Below the pieces are notes generated by a model. It searched no databases, was not told the origin of the DNA, and saw only the letters and a program-made list of their open reading frames with translations. A stretch of DNA of 64,000 nucleotides from Urechis unicinctus. Its lineage: Eukaryota; Annelida; Polychaeta; Xenopneusta; Urechidae. The stretch lies in the NCBI GenBank assembly GCA_034190875.2, contig CM067357.1, positions 17,447,464 to 17,511,463 on the forward strand, given 5' to 3'. The stretch's first letter is position 1, and every line of letters begins with the position of its first letter. Positions 10,759 through 21,240 of the stretch are shown piece by piece. The position numbers and the translations under genes are program-made.

Positions 10759-10960
10759 AAGAACTACCTATATGCCGCCCAGCTGAACTCGCTTGGATTG
10801 ATGGTGGCACATTACTTGAAAGACAGTCATGTCCCTACCGATTGTCGGGAAATCTCCTGCATACTTACAGAATGAGCTGATTGTCTGCAGAAAATGGTAA
10901 TACATGAATAAGGTATACAGTGACTATATACTGAGCTCCATCTCCAGTCACGTGAAGGAA
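10759..10960 (+). other. Unrecognised open segment
   Basis: A plus-strand frame reads GKNYLYAAQLNSLGLMVAHY and on to CILTE before a stop at 10875. The composition looks protein-coding rather than repeat-derived, so it may be a host exon remnant isolated between a SINE and LINE C. I do not recognise the family. Confidence 0.25.
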
Positions 10961-12262
10961 GGTAAGGTAAGTATAGGGTTTAACGGCACACCAACACCAG
11001 TGTGTTATATGGTGCCTACTTAAGGAGGGGTATATACGAGTACGAAATGATAAGAAGTCAAGGTTTACAACCAACTAAAAATTAAACCTATTAGCATTAA
11101 TTGAATTATATTAATTGAATTATATTAATTTGAACTATATTGAATTAATGAGAATTGTATGGTCTAAAATCTATAGAAAAGTACAATCTCTCTTATGAAT
11201 CTAAGTATCTTGGATGGATTCACCCTTTCAAACAATTCTGAAAGGGTTTGAACCTGGAAGAAGCGATTTCGGATCAAAATCAAACCAGCACATTCGATGA
11301 GAATGTGCTTGACGGTGTAGGTACATTGACAAGGAAAGCATTCAGGGATGGGCTCATCCCTTAGTAGAAAGGCATGAGTTGTATAGGTGTGTCCTATACG
11401 AGCGCGAGCAAGAACGACCTCTTCTCCTCGGCTCTCTCTGCAGCTGTGTGGCCACTCGCCAAGTTGAGGCTGGATTTCGTAAAGTTTGTTTGGAATGGAT
11501 TCATCCCACTGGTCCAGCCATTTCTGTTTAAAAAGTTTGACGACCTGCGGTTTTAAGTCTGTAAAAGGAATCTTGGTGTCAGACACTGGCTCATGTACGG
11601 CTTCTTTTGCAGTCCTATCGGCTCTTTCGTTGCCTGGGATACCTATGTGACTGGGTACCCAGACAAACTCAACATTTTTCCCCAGCATGGATAAACGAGT
11701 AAGATTTTCAAAAATATCTACAACAATATGGCACGATAATAACTTATTCCCAATTGCCTCCAGGGCAGACAAAGAATCACTAAAAATTGTAAAATCCGCA
11801 TTGGGACGGTGAGCAATAAGGCCCGATGCCATCCTTATTGCGGTAACTTCGGCTGTAAAAACAGATGCTGCACCAGGCAGTCTTTCCTTGTGGGTCTGAG
11901 GTCCGAACACGACTCCAGCGCCCACACGGTTTGCATCTTTGGATCCGTCGGTATAAATATGTATGTTGTCTTTGTGTTGTTCTTTAAGTTCATTAAATTT
12001 CATCAACAGGTCATTTGCATTTAATTTATCATATTTGGTAAGGTATGTGTCTATTTTTGGTGTGATCAATTGCCAGGGTGGTGTTTCGGGGATTTTGTTT
12101 GGAGCAATTATGTCTAGATTATTGCATATGTTGTTTAGTGATTCTTGGATACGGATGCCAAGAGGTGGTATGGCATTAGGTTTATTTTCATATATTACTT
12201 GGTATTTAGGGTGGAAGATAATATCACAGGCAGGGTGATCTGAATTGCTTTTTATTTTAACT
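10961..12262 (-). mobile_element. LINE copy C: 3' end of ORF2 (RNase H) plus 3' UTR, 5'-truncated
   Basis: A truncated insertion of 1.3 kb. Minus strand from 12262: end of the RT-RNase H linker, RNase H (IYTDGSKDANRVGAGVV, FSDSLSALEAIG, WVPSHIGIPGNERADR), the C-terminal zinc-like motif and stop, a 3' UTR of about 200 bp, and the tail CCCTATACTTACCTTACC at 10961. The open frame 12069-11164 (301 codons) is uninterrupted. C belongs with D, E and F, not A and B. 5' truncation is normal for target-primed reverse transcription. No clear target-site duplication was found. Confidence 0.9.
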
Positions 12263-12286
12263 TAAGATAGAATTTATAAATTAGCA

Positions 12287-12367
12287 ATGACGACCACCTG
12301 TCAACAACCTGAGGCACGTGAACCTTAGCCATAAACAGCATTAACAAGGCGCTGGGTGAAGAAGGAA
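12287..12367 (+). pseudogene. Leucine-rich-repeat fragment (NLR-like), cut by a SINE
   Basis: About 60 bases from 12305 (CAACAACCTGAGGCACGTGA, then AACAAGGCGCTGGGTGAAGA) match the minus-strand LRR fragment at 30364-30564, where the frame reads NNLRHMDHSGNKALGEEGA. That is the ribonuclease-inhibitor-type LRR common in NLR receptors. Here a small change introduces a stop, and the sequence ends at a SINE tail at 12368. It is a relic of a host gene or a captured piece. Confidence 0.5.
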
Positions 12368-12474
12368 GGTAAGGTAAGTATACGGTTTAACGACACACCA
12401 ACAACACTCATGTGATGTATGGTGCTAAGAAAGATTAATAGATAAGATTGACCTGATTAAGCAGCCGCCTTCTA
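12368..12474 (-). mobile_element. SINE 3' fragment
   Basis: Holds only the tail end (GGTAAGGTAAGTATACGGTTTAACG inverse complement form) up to the GGCGGCTGCTTAATC segment, where it passes straight into the 34-bp minisatellite. The array may therefore have grown from sequence at the break of this SINE. Confidence 0.7.
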
Positions 12475-12712
12475 TCAAAATGGAATCACTGTAACAACAA
12501 GGCTGTTATCAAAATGAAATCACTGTAGCCACAAGGTTGTAATCAAGATGGAATCACTGTAGCCACAAGGCTGTTATCAAAATGGAATCACTGTAGCCAC
12601 AAGGCTGTTATCAATATGGAATCACTGTAGCAACAAGGCTGTAATCAAAATGGAATCACTGTAGCCACAAGGCTGAAATCAAAATGGAATCACTGTAGCC
12701 ACAAGGCTGCTG
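12470..12712. repeat. 34-bp minisatellite (copy 2)
   Basis: About seven tandem units of TATCAAAATGGAATCACTGT + AGCCACAAGGCTGT with few substitutions (CAACAAGG for CCACAAGG in two units). More homogeneous than the related array at 9730-9968, so amplified or homogenised more recently. Confidence 0.9.
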
Positions 12713-12766
12713 AACCAGTGAAACTGCAAGGAACAGATTTGTAGAGTCAGCGTTCTCCAATAATAA

Positions 12767-12972
12767 GGTAAGTACAGGGTTAAACGGCACACCAACAATT
12801 ATGTGGTGCCTAGAAAGGTGAATAGATCACACTGGCCTGATTAACAGCTGCCTTTTAGGATTAATGATAAAAAGAGAGAAATATCCGTGAATGGAGATGA
12901 AAACAATTATCCCAAGGAAAATCACCACCAGCCGATTGACTGGGCCAGGTCATTCAAGTCGCTCGTAGACAC
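12767..12972 (-). mobile_element. SINE, 5'-truncated
   Basis: Tail at 12767 (GGTAAGTACAGGG...), body through the pyrimidine-rich stretch to the GATTGACTGGGCCAGG segment, then abrupt loss of similarity at 12972 where an old LINE relic begins. Confidence 0.75.
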
Positions 12973-13475
12973 GGCTTTGCTTAATATGGTTACAAACTGA
13001 TTGTTTCAGGAACAAGATGGGAGTGACCTATACCAGAACGGGCAAGAAAACCTCCTCTCTAAAGCTATCTGTGCAGCTATGTGGACAAAGTAGGAGATAA
13101 ATTTCAAGTTTGCTGGGGTTGGATTCTTTCTTGCAATTTGTGCTTGAACATCGTAGTTTTAATCATTGGATCCGTCTGCATTTAAGCAATATGCTAGCCA
13201 TGCTTCGCTTTCTGTACAGTGCCCTGATGACCGATTATGAGCTGCTATCACTCGGGTAAGCACCGACACCCCAAACAGATTCGATCACATTCCATCATTA
13301 CTTGCCTGTCTAGACCTTGATTGCATGAACTAATTAAATGACTTTAACCTGCCACAGGAGGCTGATCGCTACTCTGGCAGCTCAGTTTGCCTTCTCATTA
13401 CCGGGGATCCTGACATGGCTCGTAACCCACATACACAACATATCCTTGCCACAATCAATTTTGGACCAACCGCCA
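12973..13475 (-). mobile_element. Ancient LINE ORF2 relic (RNase H and C-terminal part)
   Basis: Low-identity but collinear match to the RNase H end of LINE ORF2. The stretch 13008-13160 tracks the CCTATACGAGCGCGAGCAAG...GACCTGC region, and 13340-13475 tracks the segment of copy B around GCCTTCTCATTACCGGGGAT and ATATCCTTGCCACAATC. It has many substitutions and indels and no open frame. Much older than A-F, so the family has been present through several bursts. Confidence 0.55.
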
Positions 13476-13479
13476 GCTA

Positions 13480-14560
13480 ACTACTCATACTGCGGAGGCT
13501 AAGGCCATGGGAGATACGCCCCAGTTCATGTGAGAATGATAGATTTCCCGGCATACTATCACAGGTTAAGTTGTGCAACAGGGATCATCACAGCGATTTT
13601 GTCGCAGGAAAGACAGAATAGCCACTGGTGCTTCTTTAGCAAGGAGGCGGCAATCTTCAGTGAGTTCTCAGGGCTAAGCGCATTCTGAGCCGCTGGTCAC
13701 CGTAAAGGAGGCCCCATCGTATTGGACCACCACCTATTCAACAATTTGTGTAATCTTTGAATGAAGGGACCATCACAGGCCAAGCCCCATACTCACAGTC
13801 AACAAGCAGGACAACAGTGACCTGGGTTTTAGGCTGCCGTCCTCAACAAAATCACTATCCACACATGCGATGGCTGACACTGGTTGCCAAAGCTGCCCAG
13901 TTAGGTTAGAGGCGGTCAACAGACACGGCCTGAAGCAGGATGACCTCATACCCGTCACGATGAAGATGCACGCAGCCAACAGGAAGGGTACCAAAATCAG
14001 CAGGGCAGCCATTCTTCGATTTTCAGGTGCAGGCCAGCCAGGTAACGGCCACACAACAAATCACCTACGCCACTGAAAGCTCAAACCAAATTATCAACAG
14101 CTGCGTGGCATGCATCGGGCTCTCACATTCGTTCCCCGCCATTGGTAGGTTCACCAAACCAGCGCCATAAGACCAAACCCCCAGAGCAGGAAGATGTCAC
14201 TGATGGAAGCACCAAGGCACTGTGTGACTGCCCCAAGCGCCAAATGCACATGCCGATCAAGCTACCATTGGCAGTGTCTGCAAACAGAAATCAGATGCAG
14301 GTATTCCTCATCGACCGTTACAAGGTAAGTCAGTAAACACGTGTGAGCACCAGACCCTACCCATGATGACAGGGCCTATCAGACTCATGATTAACCCAGA
14401 TGCTCCACCCTTGGCCAAACACATGCCGATACCGGTGCCACTCCATTGGCAGGATGAAGTCAAATCAGGGCTTGACCATGACATATGGCTGGGTGTTATT
14501 CAATTTGGGCACTTGCCAGTTCGCACTTTGTTGCCAATACATGTTTACTAATTACCGCTT
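13480..14560 (+). mobile_element. Ty3/Gypsy-like LTR retrotransposon fossil: protease and start of RT
   Basis: A fossil pol fragment. A retropepsin-like block with the DTG motif (MADTGCQSC) lies at 13870-14000, followed by the C-rich linker and the RT entry region with MINPDAPP and VPLHWQDEVKSGLDHD at about 14380-14480. This order and wording are those of Ty3/Gypsy elements common in marine invertebrates. No LTRs, integrase or RT core are visible. It is clearly broken, with several breaks, and looks old. Confidence 0.6.
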
Positions 14561-14715
14561 GAACGTGAAATTGTATGGGGCATATGCCAATCCACAATGA
14601 ACTATTTGTTCATAGTTATAACTGAGTCATCGGTTTCTTATGTGTTGAGCACAAAGGGAAGAGAATGAAAATTTCACAGATATATTTTATGAAATGTAAT
14701 TTCTTTGTGTTGTAG

Positions 14716-15111
14716 GACAGTGTGCAACCAATGAAGACGGGGTCAGGTGTGCCTGCTACAGAGCTGACGGGATCAGGTGTGCCTGCTACAGAGCTGAAGG
14801 GGTCAGTTGTGCCTGCTACAGAGCTGACGGGGTCAGGTGTGTCTGCTACAGAGCTGGCGGGGTCAGGTGTGCATGCTACAGAGCTGACGTGGTCAGGTGT
14901 GCATGCTACAGAGCTGACGGGGTCAGGTGTGCCTGCTACAGAGCTGATTTGGATGATGAATAAAATGGGGAGGGAGAATTTTGTACAGAATACTCCAAAA
15001 ATAACCTTCAATGATGTAAAATATACCCTAAAAGACCCTGAGTTTGAACAGTACATGATCTGCAAGTGGCTAAATGCCTCAGACATTTTAAGACTAACAC
15101 ATGGAACTTGA
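14716..15111 (+). CDS. Possible terminal exon encoding PATEL decapeptide repeats
   Basis: A frame in phase 0 opens right after a convincing splice acceptor (TTTCTTTGTGTTGTAG, ending at 14715) and runs 132 codons to TGA. It begins DSVQPMK, then seven copies of TGSGVPATEL-like decapeptides encoded by a 30-bp minisatellite, then a non-repetitive tail (FVQNTPKITFNDVKYTLKD... to LTHGT). The tail composition looks like real protein. No family recognised. The seven units all keep frame, consistent with coding constraint or with a unit length divisible by three by chance. Confidence 0.4.
   Translation, partial: DSVQPMKTGSGVPATELTGSGVPATELKGSVVPATELTGSGVSATELAGSGVHATELTWSGVHATELTGSGVPATELIWMMNKMGRENFVQNTPKITFNDVKYTLKDPEFEQYMICKWLNASDILRLTHGT
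14737..14946 (+). repeat. 30-bp minisatellite, seven units
   Basis: Unit theme GGGTCAGGTGTGCCTGCTAC + AGAGCTGACG, repeated seven times with scattered substitutions (GTGTCTG, GTGCATG, GAAGGGG variants). The unit length is divisible by three and lies inside the possible exon 14716-15111. The 15112-15511 stretch after it shows no gene or repeat. Confidence 0.93.
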
Positions 15112-15511
15112 ATGTTGACATTTCTTTATATTGGAGGAATGTCTATAAGGTGACATTTCTCACGCCAACTCCCTAGAACCTTTGAATGTTATCCTGTAAG
15201 GTTGACTCGCGCCTTTTCAAGTCGGCCAAGTTAGTCACTTTATGGCTGTAAATCATGTTACACTTATTGAATTGTTTGAATGTGATGATGTGTATAATAT
15301 AATTCACCCAGTTGTTTACATGGACTTTGAAGGGTGTATTTATATCTACCCTGATTTTATACAAGTGACTTGACTCTGGTATAAGAGGCCTTTAATGCCA
15401 TTATGGAACAGCTTATAATGATTGCTGAGTCATATTGCATACCATGATGCTTCGTAGCAATGATTTCATTCATTGGAATTATATGCATGCATTGTTCCGT
15501 CCAATGTGACA

Positions 15512-15836
15512 GGTAAGGTAAGTATGGGGTTTAACCGCACACCAACACTTATGTGTTATATGGTGCCAAGAATTGACCTAATTAAGCAGCCACCTTCTAG
15601 GATAAATGAAATGGAGATAGAACCAGGCCATTCCAGCCTCTCGTCTAGGTGAAATCCGGGCCTAAGTGGTGTGTTGCAGATATGGCCCTTGCAAGGTTCA
15701 CTGCGCTCTACCACCAGGAACCCTTGCCCACTGACATGAGTTGCAGCCCACGGCCAACAGGTTGCCCCCTATTAGGCGCCTCTTAGGACATGCAGGGGAT
15801 CCAGTGAGCCTATTCTACCCCCGAACTGACAGGGGG
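15512..15836 (-). mobile_element. SINE copy with internal deletion
   Basis: Head at 15836, both boxes present with changes (TCCTAAGAGGCGCC), tail CCCCATACTTACCTTACC at 15512. The pyrimidine-rich middle is shortened by about 60 bp. It lies immediately outside the left arm of the long inverted repeat. Confidence 0.85.
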
Positions 15837-15960
15837 AAGTATATATATACATGTTAATAAATGTATTGACATATTTCGCGATTATTATTCAAAATATATG
15901 CAATAATGTTATGAATAAAAAACGTTATGTTACTCCAACGCTACCCTAGCTGTCTATATA

Positions 15961-15973
15961 ACAATACAATTGA
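15961..15973. repeat. Target-site duplication of LINE D (left)
   Basis: ACAATACAATTGA, 13 bp, repeated perfectly at 19713-19725 on the other side of LINE D. The right inverted-repeat arm has the uninterrupted empty site near 28785. Confidence 0.9.
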
Positions 15974-18900
15974 GGTAAGGTAAGGTAAGTATAGGGTTTA
16001 ACGGCACACCAACACTAGTGTGTTATATGGTGCCTACTTAAGGAGGGGTATATACGAGTACGAAAGGATAAGGAGTCAAGGGTTAAAACTAACTAAAAAT
16101 TAAACCCATTAGTATTAATTGAATTATATGAATTGAATTATGTATAACAGTTTGAGAATTGTATGGTCTAAAATCTATAGAAAAGTCCAATCTCTCTTAT
16201 GAAGGTAAGGTAAGGTAAGTATAGGGTTTAACGGCACACCAACACTAGTGTGTTATATGGTGCCTACTTAAGGAGGGATAAATACGAGTACGAAAGGATA
16301 AGAAGGAGTCAAGGGTTAAAACTAACTAAAAATTAGTATTAATTGAATTATATGAATTGAATTACATATAATAATTTGAGAATTGTATGGTCTAAAATCT
16401 ATAGAAAAGTCCAATTTCTCTTATGAATCCAAGTATCTTGGATGGATTCACCCTTTCAAACAATTCTGAAAGGGTTTGAACCCGGAAGAAGCGATTTCGG
16501 ATCAAAATCAAATCAGCACATTCAATGAGAATGTGCTTGACGGTGTAGGCGCAATGACAAGGAATACATTCAGGGATGGGCTCATCCCTTAGTAGAAAGG
16601 CATGAGTTGTATAGGTGTGTCCTATACGAGCGCGAGCAAGAACGACCTCTTCTCTTCGACTCTCTCTGCAGCTGTGTGGCCACTCCCCAAGTTGAGGCTG
16701 GATTTCATAAAGTTTGTTTCGAATGGATTCATCCCACTGGTCCTGCCATTTTTGTTTAAAAAGTTTGACGACCTGCGGTTTTAAGTCTGTAAAGGGAATC
16801 TTGGTCTCAGACACTGGCTCGTGTAGGGCTTCTTTTGCAATCCTATCGGCTCTTTCGTTGCCTGGAATACCTATGTGACTGGGTACCCAGACAAACTCAA
16901 CATTTTTCCCCAGCATGGATAAACGAGTAAGATTTTCTAAAATATCTACAACAATATGGCACGATAATAACTTATTCCCAATTGCCTCCAGGGCAGATAA
17001 AGAATCACTAAAAATTGTAAAATCCGCATTGGGATGGTGAGCAATAAGGCCCGATGCCATCCTTATTGCGGTAACTTTGGCTGTAAAAACAGATGCTGCA
17101 CCAGGCAGTCTTTCCTTGTGGGTCTGAGGTCCGAACACGACTCCAGCGCCCACACGGTTTGCATCTTTGGATCCATCAGTATAAATAAGTATCTTGTCTT
17201 TGTGATGTTCTTTTAATTCATTAAATTTCATCAAGAGGTCATTTGCATTTAATTTATCATATTTGGTAAGGGATGTGTCTATTGTTGGTGTGTTCAATTG
17301 CCAGGGTGGTGTTTCGGGAATTTTGTTTGGAGCAATAATGTCTAAATTATTGGATATGTTGTTTAGCGATTCTTGAATACAGATGCCAACAGGTGGTATG
17401 GCATTAGGTTTAGTTTCATATATTATTTGGTATTTGGGGTGGAAGATAATGTCATAGGCAGGGTGATCTGGATTGCTTTTTATTTTAACTGCATATTGAA
17501 GGGCCAGTTTGTTTCTTCTTAGATGGATAGGCATTTCATTGGCTTCAGTGTGGAGGCTTTCAATGGGTGATGTTCGAAATGCCCCAAGGCAAATCCTCAG
17601 TGCCTGATTCTGGACTATGTCCAGTCGTTTTAGATAAGACTTTCGAGCTGCACCGTAAACGATGCAGCCATAGTCAAGCTTTGATCTTATCAAGGACCGG
17701 TAGAGCCTGAGCAGGACCTGCCTGTCAGCTCCCCAGTCCAGCTTGGACACTACTTTAAGAAGATTCATTGCCTTGAGACATTTATTCCTGATGTAATTAA
17801 TATGGGATTTAAAGTTAAGTTTTGAATCAAATATGATACCTAAGAATTTGGTTTCTTCCACAACAGGGACGGGATTTTCATTGATGGTTAGTTCTGGGTC
17901 AGGGTGAAGGCCCCTTCTTTGACAAAAAATGTACACAAACTGTTTTTGTAGTGGAAAATTTGAAACCATTTTCATCTGCCCATTTCTGAATTTTGTTAAG
18001 GTTGATTTGTAGCTGGCGTTCTATGGTGGTCATACTGCTGGATCGGTAAGATATAAGGAAATCGTCTACATAAAGTGATTTTTCTATTTCAGGTTTAAGA
18101 ACTTTTGTAATGCTATTGATCTTTAAATTGAAAAGTGTGACAGAAAGAATGCTGCCCTGTGGGACCCCCATTTCCTGACCATGTTGGTCCGAAAGTGATG
18201 TCCCAATTCTTACCTTAAAAGATCTATCATTTAAAAAATTTTGTATAAATAGTGGCATATTACCTCGAAGACCAGCTTCTTGTAGATCTTTTAAAATCCC
18301 ATATTTCCATGTCGTGTCATATGCTTTCTCAAGATCGAAAAACACAGACAAGACATGGTCCCCATTTAAAAATGCATCCCTAATATAAGATTCTAACTTA
18401 ACAAGGTTGTCTGTGGTACATCGGCCTTTTCTAAAGCCAGATTGATGTTTATTTATTATATTATTAGTTTCCAAGTACCACATAAGACGCTTGTTAACGA
18501 TTCGCTCCATGGTTTTAGAGACAGCTCATGAGAGCGATGGGCCTGTAGCTCGGCGGGTTGGTTGGGTCTTTTCCGGACTTTGGGAGAGGGATGATGGTAG
18601 CCTCTCTCCATGAGTCCGGATATTCTCCACTGCTCCATATGTAATTGTATATGTCTAATAAGACATACAAGGACTCTTCTGGAAGATGTTTAAGTAGTTG
18701 GTAATGGACATCGTCTGGTCCTACTGCAGTGTCCTTGCAGAGTTTCAAAGATTCTTTCAATTCTTCCAAAGTAAAATGAATATTATAATTTTCTTCGTTG
18801 TTTGACCTAAAATTAAGTTTTGTTCTTTCAGAAATCTGTTTGTCTTTAAAACTTTTCAGTATAATTAGTGGTGGAAGAATTCATGGTTATTGTGTCCGCT

Positions 18901-19712
18901 ATGATGTTAGATATTTCTTGTTTGTTTTTTACTTCATTACCATCTGGTGTTAGAAGGTAAGAAGAAGTGGAAGAGGTGTTTTTTCCACTTATTTTGCGGA
19001 CCTTTTCCCTTGTCTTTTTGATTGATGATCTTGAGTTTAATTTTGATATATAAGTTTTCCATGAATTCTTTTTACTTTCTTTAACAACTTGCCGATCTCT
19101 CGCTGCCCTGAATGATGCCAGGTTTGCATGGGTTGGGTGAGTTTGAAATAACTTAAGGGCCCTTTTTCTGTGGTTGATGGCGTCCTGACAGTCTTGGTTA
19201 AACCATGTTTTGGGATGCGCCTGGGCTTTGCCGAGGAATTCGGAATAGTTTTGGAGGCAATATCAAGCAGTTTAGCACAAAATGTATCGATGTGTGTATC
19301 TCTCCCTTGCATCTTATCCCTGTGGATAGCCTCCCCACACAGAGATCCAAAGGAGGGCCAGTCTGCTTTATGCAGCTGCCACTTTGGAGGTGACTCTGGT
19401 GGTAACGGAGGGTTTAGGTGGATAAGAATGGGGAAGTGGTCACTTCCACAGGTATCATCGACACCAACTTCCCATGCAAGGTCGAGAAACAAAGAAGGAG
19501 AAGAGAAAGAAAGATCTATTGCGGTGGGTGTGCCATACCCTGGATGGATGTATGTATTTGAGCCGTCATTTAAAAGGCAGAGATTGTGAGAAATGAAGAA
19601 ATCTTCTACAATTTGGCCTTTTCCATTATCATATGTATTGCCCCATAAAGAGTTGTGGGCATTAAAATCACCCATGAGGAGAACTGGCTCTGGCAACTGG
19701 GCCACGATGTTG
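15974..19712 (-). mobile_element. LINE copy D, 5'-truncated, with tandemly duplicated 3' UTR
   Basis: Minus strand. The 5' truncation at 19712 falls in the endonuclease domain just before VAQLPEPVLLMGDFNAHNS; then the rest of endonuclease, RT (GVPQGSILSVTLFNLKIN, SLYVDDFLISY), RNase H (IYTDGSKDANRVGAG, WVPSHIGIPGNERADR), zinc-like motif, stop near 16392 and 3' UTR. ORF2 is broken at least four times (frame changes near 19.1, 18.8, 18.5 and 17.9 kb). The 3' UTR with its tail is present twice head to tail (16204-16430 and 15974-16203). Ends are fixed by the 13-bp target-site duplication. Confidence 0.93.
16392..17975 (-). pseudogene. LINE D ORF2, RT end, RNase H and C-terminus
   Basis: The longest open part of D's ORF2 (527 codons). 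It starts within the RT thumb (PVPVVEETKFLGIIFDSKLN), passes the connection (SLIRSKLDYGCIVYGAARKS), RNase H with its Asp (IYTDGSK), Glu, Asp (FSDSLSALEA) and terminal Asp (NERADR) residues, and the zinc-like PCHCAYTVKHILIEC end, finishing FIREIGLFYRF. Compared with LINE B, the last 180 bases or so are nearly identical while the RNase H region differs widely. Confidence 0.88.
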
Positions 19713-19725
19713 ACAATACAATTGA
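19713..19725. repeat. Target-site duplication of LINE D (right)
   Basis: Second copy of ACAATACAATTGA, at the 5'-truncated end of LINE D. Confidence 0.9.
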
Positions 19726-19745
19726 TGTTATTCCAAATGATAGTT

Positions 19746-20069
19746 AGGTAAGGTAAATAACAGCACACCAACACTAATGTTTTATATGGCGCCTCAAAAG
19801 GTAAAAAGACAAGATTGACCTGGAAAAAACAGCAAACACGTGGATGACGATAAAAAGATAAAGATCGTCTCTCTTCTGGGTGAAATCTGGGTATAAATGG
19901 CACATTGCAGATATGTCGCTTGCAAGGAATGCTTCACTCAACCACCAGGATCCCACTGCCCACCTACACGAGTTGCAATCCACGGCCAACATATTGCCCA
20001 CTATTAGTCACCTCTTGCGACATGCAGGAGGATACAGTGGACCTTTTCTTCCCCCGGACCCACAGGGGG
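19746..20069 (-). mobile_element. SINE in left arm (outer)
   Basis: Head at 20069 (CCCCCTGTGGGTCCGGGGG), tail near 19746. About 90 bp of the middle is missing compared with its partner at 28339-28766 in the right arm, so one of the two changed after the duplication. Confidence 0.85.
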
Positions 20070-20084
20070 TGCATGGGTTGTAAC

Positions 20085-20260
20085 CGTTCAAAACATCAAG
20101 GTCTTACTCTTAAACAAATTGCTGTCAGCATGAAGATTGGCTAAGTACAAGTTGATGTTAATTTAGTCATGTGAAGAAACTGTCAGGTCGTTATATCACT
20201 GATCTCAATGCCAAGGCTATCAAAACAAATCCAACAAGTCCAGAAGTAATGTAACTTTTC
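20085..20260 (+). pseudogene. Pif1-like helicase C-terminal remnant (left arm)
   Basis: Frame reads KHQGLTLKQIAVSMKI before a stop; the following bases still align to the better copy in the right arm (GRYITDLNAKAIKTNP-like). The QGLTL and SRV..L.GLYIT pair is typical of helicase motif VI and downstream end of Pif1/RecD-like helicases. Decayed; see the right-arm copy. Confidence 0.5.
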
Positions 20261-20469
20261 ACTGAAACAAACCGGCGAATCTTTAGCAACATAAGGAGAA
20301 AAATGATTCCGCACATTTTCTTTAGATTATTGTTGTCTTTATAAAAACAACATGATCTGCTTTTCTTTGATGTTGAATTTCCATGTTATATTCAGAAACA
20401 GTGAGCAAGTGGCCAATCTTGGGCATTGTAGAATGACTCCTCAGCACGACATAGTTTCTTTTATGCAAG

Positions 20470-21240
20470 AGCACGATAACGTTGCTTTTAAAGGACAACG
20501 ACACATCACTACATGACAGCTACAGCTAAGATGCTGTTGCAGTACGGGTCCCATGTTCAGGCTGTTAAGGTAAGTAAGTATAGAGTTTAACTGCACACCA
20601 ACACTAATGTGTTATTTGGTGCCAACAGAGGTGAGAAGATAAGATCGACCTGATCAAGCAGCCGCCTTCTGGGATAAATGGAAAAAATAGTGGATGATGA
20701 TGAAAAAGATAAAAATGCAAAAAATATCCTAGGGCAAGCCACCTCCAGCCGATTGACTGGGCCAGGCAATCCTAGTCTTGCATCTTAGCCAAATCCGGGT
20801 CTAAGTAGTGTGTTACAGAAATGACCCTCACTAGGACCGATTTACCCAACCATCTAGATCCCACAACCCACGGCAAAGAGGCTGCCCCCTATTAGTCGCC
20901 TTCTACGACATGCAGAAGGATACAGTGGGTCTATTCTTTCCCCCGGACCCACAGGGGGCTTCAGGCTGATAACAATGACCATAAGACTCCATTTCATCGG
21001 GATGTTCTGAACAACCACACTGCCGCCGTGAAATTACTGCTGCGATATGGAGCCAAGGGACAAAACATTCCATCGCAGACTTATTGTAATGGCCAGCATG
21101 GTGTCATGATGTGGGCTTTAAAAAGACAGCAACCAATATCAATAGATAAGATCACAGTTACTGGATTAGCGTCATCTGTTGTTGCCTTAGAATCTTCCAA
21201 AACCCGTATATTCGTGGCTGTTGTTATACAGTAAGCCTTT
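20470..21240 (+). pseudogene. Ankyrin-repeat gene remnant split by a SINE (left arm)
   Basis: Before the SINE (20570-20958) the frame reads LLQYGSHVQAVK, the end of an ankyrin repeat. After it: ADNNDHKTPFHRDVLNNHTA, then AVKLLLRYGAKGQNIP, matching the ankyrin consensus (TPLHxA...AxxLLxxGA). The frame continues through KRQQPISIDKITVTGLASSV to a stop at 21237. The region between the helicase remnant and the ankyrin part (20261-20470) has no clear coding sense. Host gene or gene-carrying element; unresolved. Confidence 0.6.
20570..20958 (-). mobile_element. SINE inside the ankyrin sequence (left arm)
   Basis: Full-length. Flanked by TTCAGGCTG at 20556-20564 and 20960-20968, a target-site duplication extendable to 13 bp with one mismatch. 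Its counterpart at 27280-27686 sits at the same place in the right arm, so the insertion is older than the inverted duplication. Confidence 0.9.
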
